NCBI RefSeq assembly: GCF_000720425.1 | Contig: NZ_JOAJ01000006.1 | Location: 186,001-250,000, forward strand | Direction of reading: 5' to 3' | Origin: Nocardia rhamnosiphila NBRC 108938 | GTDB lineage: Bacteria > Actinomycetota > Actinomycetes > Mycobacteriales > Mycobacteriaceae | Length of the DNA: 64,000 bases | The notes under the pieces: model-generated | Database searches by the model: none | Told to the model about the DNA's origin: nothing | Seen by the model: the letters and a program-made list of their open reading frames with translations, nothing else | Shown: one piece after another, positions 16,422-24,315 of the stretch | Numbering within the stretch: the stretch's first letter is position 1 | Layout: every line of letters starts with the position of its first letter | Made by a program: the position numbers and the translations under genes

Positions 16422-17192
16422 CTAAGCGAGGGTCTGTGGTGCCCGCCGAGCCAGGATGGAAGCAACTCCTGCGGCCGCTGCCTGCACTGAGCCGGCGTGT
16501 CGTTCGGGCCTGAAGCGGGTCACCGGGCCGGTGACCGAGATAGCCGCCAGCGGACGGTCGTCGGTGCCGAGGACAGGTGCGGCCACGCAGCCGATCCCGA
16601 TGGCGGACTCCTCATGTTCGTAGGCCACCCCGTTCTCGACTACCTGTGCCAGCTGAATCCGCAGCAGGCCGGGTGCGACCACGGTGCGCGGGGTGCGTCT
16701 GGTCAACGGGCCGGCCAGGATGCGGTCGATCGTCTCGGGACCGGAGTGGGCGAGCAGCGCCTTGCCGATCGCGGTGCAGTACAGCGGCATCCGGCCGCCG
16801 ATCCGGGAGGGGGCGCGGGCCTGCCGGTGGCCGCCGATCTTGCTGATGTAGACGACCTCGTCGCCGTCGCGGACGCCGAAGTGCACGGTTTCACGGGTGC
16901 GGGCGAACAGGTCCTGGAGGAAAGGCACGGCGACCTCGAGCAGTGTGCGCTCGGTGGCCGCCCGCATACCCAGTTCGAACAGTCCACGTCCGAGCCGGTA
17001 GCCCTCCGCCGACGAACTCAGCAGCCGTGCGGTCACCAGGTCGCGGCACAGCCGGTGCACGGTGGCCTTCGGCAGCCCGGTGCGGCGGGTCAGTTCGGAT
17101 AGTCCGACGGCCTGGTCCTCCACCCCGAACGCCTCCAGGATCAGCAGCGCCCGGCCCAGCACGGAACGCTCGTCGAGGTGGTGATCCGGCAT
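16422..17192 (-). CDS. IclR-family regulator of the meta-cleavage operon
   Basis: 256 residues. The N-terminal winged helix (SVLGRALLILEAFG, then LSELTRRTGLPKATVHRLCR) and the C-terminal ligand domain (GGRMPLYCTAIGKALLA, then YEHEESAIGIGCVAAPV) are classic IclR. It is divergent from the hydratase-dehydrogenase-aldolase operon, with a perfect TGGTCCA/TGGACCA repeat between. IclR proteins in this setting are usually activators or repressors that sense an aromatic or hydroxylated-acid intermediate. Confidence 0.92.
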   Translation of the reverse strand: MPDHHLDERSVLGRALLILEAFGVEDQAVGLSELTRRTGLPKATVHRLCRDLVTARLLSSSAEGYRLGRGLFELGMRAATERTLLEVAVPFLQDLFARTRETVHFGVRDGDEVVYISKIGGHRQARAPSRIGGRMPLYCTAIGKALLAHSGPETIDRILAGPLTRRTPRTVVAPGLLRIQLAQVVENGVAYEHEESAIGIGCVAAPVLGTDDRPLAAISVTGPVTRFRPERHAGSVQAAAAGVASILARRAPQTLA

Positions 17193-17213
17193 ATCGGGCC
17201 CTTCTGGTGAGAC

Positions 17214-17232
17214 TGGTCCAGTCAGTGGACCA
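17214..17232. promoter_or_regulatory. IclR operator
   Basis: TGGTCCA-GTCAG-TGGACCA is a perfect 7-bp inverted repeat with a 5-bp spacer, 22 bp from the iclR start and about 70 bp from the hydratase start. Size and symmetry match known IclR-type sites. Confidence 0.65.
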
Positions 17233-17300
17233 CTTTACTGTTCAGGGCCGCGCCGAGGGTGTGCACTGAGCAGACCCCGACGAAGAGGAGAACGGAGGTC

Positions 17301-18152
17301 GTGGTGGCCACCACTGTCGACAGCATCAGCGACAGCGGGCCCGGCGTCGACGAGTCGATCGTCGCCCGTGCCGCGCAACGCCTGATCACCGCCGCGGAGA
17401 CGCGCCGGACCTGTGCCCCGTTGCGGGACGGGTTGATCAGCCCGGACGATGTCGCCACCGCCTACCGGATCCAGGAGCGGTTCAATGCCGCCCGGGTCTC
17501 CCCTGAGGTCACGGTGGTCGGCCGCAAGATCGGCGCCACCTCGCAGGCCGTGCAGCAGCAGCTGGGTGTGGACCAGCCCGATTTCGGTGTCCTGTTCTCC
17601 GATATGGCGTATTCGGACGGCGACGTGATCCCGATCGACCGGCTCTTGCAGCCGCGGGCCGAAGCCGAGATCGCGTTCGTGCTCGGCGAGGATCTCGCCG
17701 AGGGGCCGCTCGATATCGACCAGTGCCGCGCGGCCGTGGCCGAGGCGGTGGCCGCACTGGAGATCGTGGACAGCCGCATCACCGACTGGAATATCTCCTT
17801 CGCCGACACCGTCGCCGACAATGCCTCGAGCGGTCTCTACGTGCTCGGCACCGAGCGCCGGACCCTGGACGACTTCGAGCCGGTCGACGTCGCCATGAGC
17901 ATGCGCATCGACGGGGAAGAAGTGTCGACCGGTAACGGCGCCGCCTGCCTCGGCGACCCGCTCAACGCCCTGTCCTGGCTCGCCCGGCAGGCCCGCACCT
18001 TCGGTGAGCCGCTGCGGGCCGGACAGGTGATCCTGTCCGGCGCGCTCGGCCCGATGCGGCCGCTGCATCCGGGCGCCACCGTCACCGCCGCCATCTCCGG
18101 CCTCGGGACGGTCACGGCTTCGTTCACCACCGCTTCGGAGGTCTCCCAGTGA
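17301..18152 (+). CDS. 2-keto-4-pentenoate hydratase (2-hydroxypenta-2,4-dienoate hydratase)
   Basis: Adds water to 2-hydroxypenta-2,4-dienoate-type compounds to give 4-hydroxy-2-oxovalerate, a lower step of aromatic or steroid meta-cleavage. 283 residues. Family signatures include [36 protein letters not shown], and [21 protein letters not shown] 17301 (or 17304) follows GGAGG; an earlier GTG at 17259 is unlikely. It is the first gene of a three-gene operon in which stops and starts overlap. No ring-cleaving dioxygenase is encoded in this window, so the upper pathway is elsewhere. Confidence 0.92.
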   Translation: MVATTVDSISDSGPGVDESIVARAAQRLITAAETRRTCAPLRDGLISPDDVATAYRIQERFNAARVSPEVTVVGRKIGATSQAVQQQLGVDQPDFGVLFSDMAYSDGDVIPIDRLLQPRAEAEIAFVLGEDLAEGPLDIDQCRAAVAEAVAALEIVDSRITDWNISFADTVADNASSGLYVLGTERRTLDDFEPVDVAMSMRIDGEEVSTGNGAACLGDPLNALSWLARQARTFGEPLRAGQVILSGALGPMRPLHPGATVTAAISGLGTVTASFTTASEVSQ

Positions 18153-19120
18153 GTGACAACAACACGCGCACCAAGGTCGCGATCATCGGTTCGGGCAATA
18201 TCGGCACCGACCTGATGATCAAAGTGCTGCGCCATTCCCGATTCCTGGAAATGGGCGCCATGGTCGGTATAGACCCGGAATCCGACGGGCTCGCCCGGGC
18301 CGCCCGGTTGAAGGTGCCCACCACCCACGAAGGGGTGGAGGGACTGATCGCGCTGCCGAACTTCGACGAGATCGAGATCGTCTTCGACGCCACCTCGGCC
18401 AAGGCGCACAAACAGAACCACGAGCGGCTGGCACCGCTGGGTAAACGCCTCATCGACCTGACCCCCGCGGCCATCGGGCCGTTCGTGGTGCCGCCGGTGA
18501 ACCTGGAGGAACACCTCGACGCGCCGAACGTGAACATGGTGACCTGTGGCGGCCAGGCGACCATCCCGATCGTGGCCGCGGTCTCCCGGGTGGTGCCGGT
18601 GGCCTACGCCGAGATCGTGGCCTCCATCGCCTCGAAATCCGCCGGACCCGGTACCCGGGCCAATATCGACGAGTTCACCGAGACCACCGCGCACGCCATC
18701 GAAACCGTGGGCGGCGCGGAACGCGGTAAGGCGGTGATCATCCTGAATCCGGCCGAACCGCCGCTGATCATGCGCGATACGGTTTTCTGCCTGGTCACCG
18801 CCCCCGACGCCGATTCACACGAGCAGATCAAGGCCTCGGTGGCGAAGATGGTCGACGATGTGGCGGCCTACGTGCCCGGCTACCGGCTCAAGCAGGAAGT
18901 GCAGATCGACGCGATCCCGGCGGATCAGCCGGTGCACACCCTGCTCGCCAAGGACAACGACTCCTTCCCGACCCATCGGGTGTCGGTGTTCCTCGAGGTC
19001 GAGGGCGCGGCCCACTACCTGCCCGCCTACGCCGGCAACCTCGACATCATGACCTCGGCCGGACTGCAGGTCGCCGAGCGGATCGCGCAGAACACCCAGC
19101 AGAAAGAAGGTGCCCGATGA
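18149..19120 (+). CDS. Acetaldehyde dehydrogenase (acylating)
   Basis: Converts acetaldehyde (or propanal) plus CoA and NAD+ to acyl-CoA, in complex with the aldolase encoded next. 323 residues. The NAD motif [10 protein letters not shown] is at residues 12-21 and the catalytic Cys at 133 in [14 protein letters not shown] 18149 overlaps the hydratase stop as GTGA, and CGGAGG lies upstream within the previous gene. Length and motifs match MhpF/BphJ/HsaG enzymes; which of these pathways it serves is not decidable here. Confidence 0.94.
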   Translation: MSDNNTRTKVAIIGSGNIGTDLMIKVLRHSRFLEMGAMVGIDPESDGLARAARLKVPTTHEGVEGLIALPNFDEIEIVFDATSAKAHKQNHERLAPLGKRLIDLTPAAIGPFVVPPVNLEEHLDAPNVNMVTCGGQATIPIVAAVSRVVPVAYAEIVASIASKSAGPGTRANIDEFTETTAHAIETVGGAERGKAVIILNPAEPPLIMRDTVFCLVTAPDADSHEQIKASVAKMVDDVAAYVPGYRLKQEVQIDAIPADQPVHTLLAKDNDSFPTHRVSVFLEVEGAAHYLPAYAGNLDIMTSAGLQVAERIAQNTQQKEGAR

Positions 19121-20163
19121 GCGAGTCCGACGCCGTGCCGACCGTTTTCGTCCAGGACGTGACCCTGCGCGACGGTATGCACGCCATCCGGCACCGGATC
19201 ACCCCGGAGAACGTCGGCAAGATCGTGGCCGCACTCGACGCCGCCGGTGTCGACGCCATCGAGGTCGCGCACGGGGACGGTCTGGCCGGCGGCTCGGTGA
19301 ACTATGGTCCCGGGTCGCACAGTGACTGGACCTGGCTCGAGGCCGCCGCCGCGAACCTGAAGAACGCGCGGCTGACCAGCCTGCTGCTGCCCGGTGTGGG
19401 TACCGCCGAGGATCTGCGGCGGGCCTGGGGCCTGGGTGTGCGCTCGGTGCGGGTGGCCACCCATTGCACGGAGGCCGATGTCGCCGCCCAGCACATCGCC
19501 ACCGCGCGGGAGATCGGGATGGACGTCTCGGGATTCCTGATGATGAGCCATATGGCCGAACCGGCGCAGTTGGCCGCGCAGGCCAAACTCATGGAGAGCT
19601 ACGGCGCGCACTGCGTCTATGTCACCGATTCCGGCGGCCGCCTCACCATGAACGGTGTGCGCGACCGCATCCTGGCCTACCGCGATGTCCTCGACCCGGC
19701 GACCGAGCTCGGTATCCACGCCCACGAGAACCTGTCGCTGTCGGTGGCGAATTCGGTGGTGGCCGTGGAGAACGGGGTCACCCGGGTCGACGCCTCGCTG
19801 GCCGGTCACGGCGCGGGTGCGGGCAACACCCCGATCGAAGCGTTTGTGGCGGTCGCCGATGTGCTGGGCTGGAAGCACGGCTGCGATGTCTTCGCATTGC
19901 AGGACGCCGCCGACGACCTGGTCCGGCCGCTGCAGGACCGCCCGGTGCGGGTGGACCGGGAAACCCTCACCCTCGGCTATGCCGGGGTGTACTCGAGCTT
20001 CCTGCGGCATGCCGAGGCGGCCAGTGAGCGGTACGGGATCGATGTCCGGACCCTGCTGATGGAGGCCGGCCGGCGGCGGCTGGTGGGCGGTCAGGAGGAC
20101 ATGATCGTCGATATCGCGCTCACCATGCTGGCCGAGCAGAAGGCCGAACAACAGCCTGTCTGA
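19117..20163 (+). CDS. 4-hydroxy-2-oxovalerate aldolase
   Basis: Splits 4-hydroxy-2-oxoacids to pyruvate and an aldehyde that is channelled to the partner dehydrogenase. 348 residues. The metal and base residues sit in [12 protein letters not shown] near the N-terminus, with [13 protein letters not shown] and [17 protein letters not shown] typical of the DRE-TIM aldolases. ATG 19117 overlaps the dehydrogenase stop as ATGA, which favours balanced complex formation. A strong hairpin follows the stop. Confidence 0.94.
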   Translation: MSESDAVPTVFVQDVTLRDGMHAIRHRITPENVGKIVAALDAAGVDAIEVAHGDGLAGGSVNYGPGSHSDWTWLEAAAANLKNARLTSLLLPGVGTAEDLRRAWGLGVRSVRVATHCTEADVAAQHIATAREIGMDVSGFLMMSHMAEPAQLAAQAKLMESYGAHCVYVTDSGGRLTMNGVRDRILAYRDVLDPATELGIHAHENLSLSVANSVVAVENGVTRVDASLAGHGAGAGNTPIEAFVAVADVLGWKHGCDVFALQDAADDLVRPLQDRPVRVDRETLTLGYAGVYSSFLRHAEAASERYGIDVRTLLMEAGRRRLVGGQEDMIVDIALTMLAEQKAEQQPV

Positions 20164-20202
20164 CCGGTCCGCGGTGGTTCGAGTGTCCGCCGCGGCCGAA
20201 CA

Positions 20203-20236
20203 GCGGACAGCCCCGGTGCCGGCCGGGGCTGTCCGC
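20203..20236 (+). terminator. Strong hairpin terminator of the meta-cleavage operon
   Basis: GCGGACAGCCCCGG (20203-20216) pairs perfectly with CCGGGGCTGTCCGC (20223-20236), a 14-bp stem with a 6-base loop, 40 bp after the aldolase stop. Confidence 0.75.
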
Positions 20237-20286
20237 GTAGTGGAGGGCGTCCTGTTCGGTGGGTGACCCACATCACCGCGCGATGC

Positions 20287-20313
20287 TGTCAGGAACGCGG
20301 AAGCTGTCTCGTT
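20287..20313 (+). promoter_or_regulatory. Candidate ECF41-type promoter
   Basis: TGTCAGG at 20287-20293 and CGTT at 20310-20313, separated by 16 bp, resemble the TGTCACA...CGTC promoter reported for ECF41 sigma factors. They lie about 30 bp upstream of the oxidoreductase gene, which precedes such a sigma factor gene. Autoregulation of the pair is the inference. Confidence 0.4.
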
Positions 20314-20345
20314 CAGGAAGCACGCGAACCAGACAGGAGCGAACC

Positions 20346-21536
20346 ATGCCGCATCGCATCGTCGTCCTCGGGGCCGGATACGCCGGAGCTTTCTGCGCCG
20401 GGTACCTGGCCCGTCAACTGCACTCCGGCGATTTCGAGATCACCGTCGTCAATGCCGAACCCGATTTCGTGGAGCGGCTGCGACTGCATCAGCTCGCCGC
20501 CGGGCGGGATCTCCCGCACCGGCCGCTGGCGAAGGTGTTCGCGGGTACCGGTATCCGGCTGAGAACGGCCCGGGTGACCGGCGTCGACGTCGAGCGCCGG
20601 AACGTCACCGTCGCCGATGCCGCGGGCACCGACCGGCTCACCTACGACACCCTTTTGTACGCACTCGGTAGCACTGCCGCCGAGCACGGCGTCGCGGGTG
20701 TCGCCGAACACGCTTTCCACGTGGCCACGCGGCCGTCCGCGCTGCGCCTGCGCTCCCGCTTGGACGAGCTGGGCGAGGGCGGGAAGGTGCTGGTGGTCGG
20801 CGGCAACCTGACCGCGATCGAAGCCGCCACCGAGATCGCCGAGGCCCGGCCGGGACTGCGGGTCGAACTCGTCACCGGCGGTGAGCTGGGTGGGTGGCTC
20901 GGGCCGAAGGCCCGCCGTCACCTGCTACGCGCCTTCGACCGGTTCGGAATCACGATTCACGAGCACACCACCGTCGAACGCGTCGAGGCGTCGGCAGCTG
21001 TCGCCGCCGACGGCACCGTTTTCGCCTCCGACGCGACCGTGTGGACCGCCGGTTTCGCCGTCCACCCGATTGCCGCCGCCAGCGGCCTCGAAGTGGCGGC
21101 CAACGGACAGATCAGAGTCGACCGTCAGATGCGTTCGGTCTCGCATCCCGATGTCTACGTGGCCGGTGACAGCGCTTTCGTCATCGGTGACAACGGCCGG
21201 CCGTTGCCGATGTCGTGCGCTTCGGCGGGATTCACCGGTATGCAGGCGACATCGGCGATCATCGGGGACCGGACCGGGCGCAAGGTCGAGACGACCGCGC
21301 TGACCTATGTCGGCAACCACATCGGTCTCGGCCGCAAGGACGGAATCTTCCAGCTGGTCGACGGTGACGCCGGCGCGAAGACCGGAGCATTGCGCGGCCG
21401 GCCGGCGGCGCGGGTCAAGGCGGCGATCGTGGCGACCAGCGGCTGGGCCATCAGCCACCCGACCTTCGGGAAGCGGAGTCACCGGTACCGTGCGGCGACC
21501 ACGGGAGTGCCGTCGGCGGCTCTGGTCGCCGGATAG
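20346..21536 (+). CDS. FAD-dependent NAD(P)H oxidoreductase (type II NADH dehydrogenase-like)
   Basis: 396 residues. The first FAD motif is VVLGAGYAGAFCAGYLAR at the N-terminus, a second dinucleotide fold has VLVVGGNLTAIEAATEIAE, and DVYVAGDSAFV is the conserved FAD-binding aspartate segment. ATG 20346 follows CAGGAGCGAACC. The C-terminus is short and lacks an obvious membrane helix. It ends 10 bp before the sigma factor start. ECF41 sigma genes are characteristically linked to an oxidoreductase, epimerase or carboxymuconolactone-decarboxylase gene, so this pair fits the rule. Confidence 0.85.
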   Translation: MPHRIVVLGAGYAGAFCAGYLARQLHSGDFEITVVNAEPDFVERLRLHQLAAGRDLPHRPLAKVFAGTGIRLRTARVTGVDVERRNVTVADAAGTDRLTYDTLLYALGSTAAEHGVAGVAEHAFHVATRPSALRLRSRLDELGEGGKVLVVGGNLTAIEAATEIAEARPGLRVELVTGGELGGWLGPKARRHLLRAFDRFGITIHEHTTVERVEASAAVAADGTVFASDATVWTAGFAVHPIAAASGLEVAANGQIRVDRQMRSVSHPDVYVAGDSAFVIGDNGRPLPMSCASAGFTGMQATSAIIGDRTGRKVETTALTYVGNHIGLGRKDGIFQLVDGDAGAKTGALRGRPAARVKAAIVATSGWAISHPTFGKRSHRYRAATTGVPSAALVAG

Positions 21537-21546
21537 GATCCTGCCC

Positions 21547-22488
21547 GTGGACACTGCCACCGTGGCGCGATTCGAGGCCAGCCGGAACCGGCTGGCCTCG
21601 CTCGCCTATCGGCTGCTCGGCTCGGCCGCCGACGCCGAGGACACCGTGCAGGACGCCTTCCTGCGGTGGCAGGCCGCCGACCGGGAGTACATCGAGGTGC
21701 CCGAGGCGTGGCTGACCAAGATCGTCACCAATCTGGCGCTCGACCGGCTCCGTTCGGCGCGGACGCGGCGCGAACGCGCCGTCGGTGCCTGGATGCCCGA
21801 ACCGCTCTTGGACGGCGACCCGATGCTGGGCCCGGCCGATACCGTCGAACAGCGCGAATCGGTGACTCTGGCGGTGCTGACGCTCCTGGAACGGCTGTCA
21901 CCGGTCGAACGGGCCGTCTACGTGCTGCGTGAGGCGTTCGCCTACAGTCACGCCGAGATAGCCGAGTTCCTCGGCATCACCGAGTCCGGGAGCCAGCAGC
22001 ACGCCCATCGGGCCCGCCGCCGGATCACCGCGGCCGGCCATGCCTCCGATACCGACCCGGCGTCCGCCCGTCGGATCGTCGAGGAGTTCGTCGCCGCCGC
22101 GTCCTCGGGTCGGACCGAACGGCTGGTCGCGCTGCTGACCGACGACGCAACCGGCATCTCCGACGGCGCCGGGCTGCGGTGGGCCGGGAAGTTGATCCGG
22201 TACCCCACCCCGCAGCGGATCGCCGCCGCGATCCGGGCCGGCTTCGCCCCGTCTCCGGCCAAGCGCAGACTCGCCGGTGGCTCGCCCGCCATCCATGCCG
22301 CCGTGGTCAACGGCAGCCCGGCCGTGCTGGCCACGCTCGCGGACCGGGTTGTGGGCGTGGTGATCCTGGAACTACGTGGCGACCGGATCGCGGGTGTGCG
22401 TGGTATCGCCACCGCGGCCCGGCTCGATCGCCTCACCGTGGAATGGCAGCGGCAGGAGCACGAAGTTCCATTGATCGAATCGTGGTAG
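21547..22488 (+). CDS. sigJ: SigJ/ECF41-type extracytoplasmic sigma factor with SnoaL-like tail
   Basis: 313 residues. Region 2 (RLLGSAADAEDTVQDAFLRW) and region 4 (YVLREAFAYSHAEIAEFLGI) are clear. Between them lies WMPEP (residues 82-86), matching the WLPEP linker of ECF41 factors. The C-terminal 120 residues form an NTF2/SnoaL-like domain which in this group replaces an anti-sigma factor; DDATGISDGAGL corresponds to its DGGGR-like motif. GTG 21547 is used. The gene is co-directional and nearly contiguous with the oxidoreductase. Confidence 0.88.
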   Translation: MDTATVARFEASRNRLASLAYRLLGSAADAEDTVQDAFLRWQAADREYIEVPEAWLTKIVTNLALDRLRSARTRRERAVGAWMPEPLLDGDPMLGPADTVEQRESVTLAVLTLLERLSPVERAVYVLREAFAYSHAEIAEFLGITESGSQQHAHRARRRITAAGHASDTDPASARRIVEEFVAAASSGRTERLVALLTDDATGISDGAGLRWAGKLIRYPTPQRIAAAIRAGFAPSPAKRRLAGGSPAIHAAVVNGSPAVLATLADRVVGVVILELRGDRIAGVRGIATAARLDRLTVEWQRQEHEVPLIESW

Positions 22489-22594
22489 TCGGCCGGCCGG
22501 TGATCAGACGGTGGTCCGTCGGCTCCCGGCCGGCGGATACCGCGGCCGGGCGGCGCCGACGGCCCGGTACGTGCCGGCGTACCCCGGAAATCTC

Positions 22595-23182
22595 CTAGCC
22601 GGTCGCGGGGCGGGAGCGCATGCTGCCGTGCGCGATCTCGTGGACGGCCGGGCGCAACAGTTCGACGATTCGGTCGGTGGCGGCATCGGACACCGCATCC
22701 AGGTGCAGCAGGTGGCGGCCGATGACGACGCCGAGGGTGAGTGCCCCGATCAAGCCCGCGCGCAGGTTCGCGTCGTCGGGATCGAGGTGTTCGGCGGCCT
22801 GCCGCTGCCGGGCGGTCATCGCCGCGCGCACGCTCTGCGCGGTATCCGAATGGGTGAGCATGGTGCGGACGGCGGCCAGGGTCGCGCTATCGGGTTCGCC
22901 CTCGATCTTCGCCGCCAGCGCGGCGAGTAGTTGTTCGGCCGCTTGTTCAGGTGTACCGCTGATCGGGACGTCGGGTTCGGGGACCGCGACCCGGGCGAAC
23001 AACTCCTCCTTCGACCCGAAATACCGCATGACCAGGCTGGGGTCGGTCTCCGCCGCGGCCGCGACGGCGCGGATGGTGGTGCGCTCGTAGCCGGATTCGG
23101 CGAACAGGCGGGTGGCCGCCCGCAGAATGCGTTCCTGGGTGCGCCGCCGCTGTTCGGCTCGGGTCGGCTGGGTTTCGGACAC
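22595..23182 (-). CDS. TetR-family regulator
   Basis: 195 residues. The helix-turn-helix (RILRAATRLFAESGYERTTI, then AVAAAAETDPSLVMRYFGSKEELF) is canonical. It is divergent from a small membrane protein gene 131 bp away. The shared region contains three direct copies of a CGT(T)GACCGAA element. The likely targets are itself and the two genes at 23314-24102. The ligand domain gives no clue. Confidence 0.88.
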   Translation of the reverse strand: MSETQPTRAEQRRRTQERILRAATRLFAESGYERTTIRAVAAAAETDPSLVMRYFGSKEELFARVAVPEPDVPISGTPEQAAEQLLAALAAKIEGEPDSATLAAVRTMLTHSDTAQSVRAAMTARQRQAAEHLDPDDANLRAGLIGALTLGVVIGRHLLHLDAVSDAATDRIVELLRPAVHEIAHGSMRSRPATG

Positions 23183-23220
23183 CCGACCAGCCTAGGGCCC
23201 GTACGCCCGCGACCCGGGCG

Positions 23221-23300
23221 CGTGACCGAATGCATTCGAACAACGACCGTTGACCGAAGTTGCGGCTACTGCTAGTTTCGGACTACAAGCGTTGACCGAA
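23221..23300. promoter_or_regulatory. Direct-repeat operator region of the TetR at 22595
   Basis: CGTGACCGAA (23221-23230), CGTTGACCGAA (23248-23258) and CGTTGACCGAA (23290-23300) occur in the same orientation in the divergent intergenic region. TTCGG at 23277 forms a partial inverted match with the last CCGAA. Tandem sites suggest cooperative binding. Confidence 0.5.
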
Positions 23301-23313
23301 TGAGGTGGTTCCG

Positions 23314-23640
23314 ATGTGGCCGACAGTGGTTACGGCTTTCGCGGCGGGCGTGCTGGGCACGAACGCGTTCCCGCACTTCGCGAAAGGAATGATGGGAGAG
23401 GAGTTCCCGAATGTCACCGGAAACGCACCGGTGCGCAATGCGGTCGCGGGAGTACTCGGCCTCGTCATGGCGGCACTACTCGGATACGCGGCCGATCTCG
23501 GGGCGTATCCGTGGCCCGGATTCGTGGCGCTGGGTAGCGGGGCACTCGTCATGGCTGTTTTCCATGGGATGCGCGGGGCATTCTGGTTGAACCGGGTGCT
23601 GGGCAAACCGAACCCCGCCCCGGTGTACGCGCACCGCTGA
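23314..23640 (+). CDS. Small integral membrane protein
   Basis: 108 residues with about three hydrophobic segments: TVVTAFAAGVLGTNAFPHFA, VAGVLGLVMAALLGYAADLG and FVALGSGALVMAVFHGM. FPHFAKGMMGEEFPNVTG is a conserved-looking loop that I have seen only in uncharacterised actinobacterial proteins. ATG 23314 with GAGGTGG upstream is preferred over GTG 23305. Probably controlled by the divergent TetR. Function unknown. Confidence 0.75.
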   Translation: MWPTVVTAFAAGVLGTNAFPHFAKGMMGEEFPNVTGNAPVRNAVAGVLGLVMAALLGYAADLGAYPWPGFVALGSGALVMAVFHGMRGAFWLNRVLGKPNPAPVYAHR

Positions 23641-23676
23641 TCGGCGGGGTGCGGTTCGGACACGGAGGACGTGCAC

Positions 23677-24102
23677 ATGGCGGCCTGGGACGACGAGGTC
23701 ATCGAGGAATTCCGTGCCGGCGAGGGGCGCGTCGGCGGCCCCTTCGCGGGCTACGATCTGCTCCTGCTCACCACCATCGGCGCGAAATCCGGCCTACCGC
23801 ATACGAAACCGGTGATGTATCTGCGGGACGGCGATCGGCTGGTGATCGTCGCCTCCAATGCCGGGGCGCCGCAGAACCCCGCCTGGTACCACAACCTGCG
23901 CGCGCACCCGACGGTGACCGTGCAGGTGGGCGCCGAACTCTTCCAGGCCGATGCCGAGGTGATCGACGCCGGGCCCGAACGCGATCGCCTGCACCTCGCG
24001 ATGGTCGCGATCCTGCCCGCGCTGGCCGAGTACGAGCGCACCGCGGGCCGGGTCGTACCGGTGGTCGCGCTCACCCCGCGTGAGCCCGGGGGAGCGGGGT
24101 GA
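23677..24102 (+). CDS. Deazaflavin-dependent nitroreductase-family protein (DDN-like)
   Basis: 141 residues. LLLTTIGAKSGLPHTKPVMY is the signature of F420-dependent Ddn-type split-barrel proteins, followed by NPAWYHNLRAHPTVTVQVG. Family members reduce quinones or nitro compounds with F420H2. ATG 23677 is 8 bp after GGAGG and is preferred over GTG 23671. It follows the small membrane protein gene by 36 bp and may be co-transcribed under the TetR. Confidence 0.9.
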   Translation: MAAWDDEVIEEFRAGEGRVGGPFAGYDLLLLTTIGAKSGLPHTKPVMYLRDGDRLVIVASNAGAPQNPAWYHNLRAHPTVTVQVGAELFQADAEVIDAGPERDRLHLAMVAILPALAEYERTAGRVVPVVALTPREPGGAG

Positions 24103-24290
24103 CCGAGGGTCTGTCGCGGGCCGGGCTCCGGGGAACGGGACCCCTGCCGCGGCGGGCCGCCCCGACCGGGCGTTCGCGATCGGCGACCACGGCGTCCTCG
24201 TGCGGCGCCTCGTCGTCCGCTGAACCGGTGTACGGGCCGTCAATAAACCGGGGGCGTCCGTAAGAGGCCTGTCAGGACCCATTCGTGATC

Positions 24291-24308
24291 GCTATTTCCG
24301 GAAATAGC
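24291..24308. promoter_or_regulatory. 18-bp perfect palindrome before a large unknown gene
   Basis: GCTATTTCCGGAAATAGC is perfectly self-complementary with no spacer and ends 7 bp before the GTG start at 24316. It occupies the place of a ribosome site or promoter element, so a repressor site or a leaderless-transcript control element is possible. No dedicated regulator is adjacent. Confidence 0.5.
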
Positions 24309-24315
24309 TTGCTGT

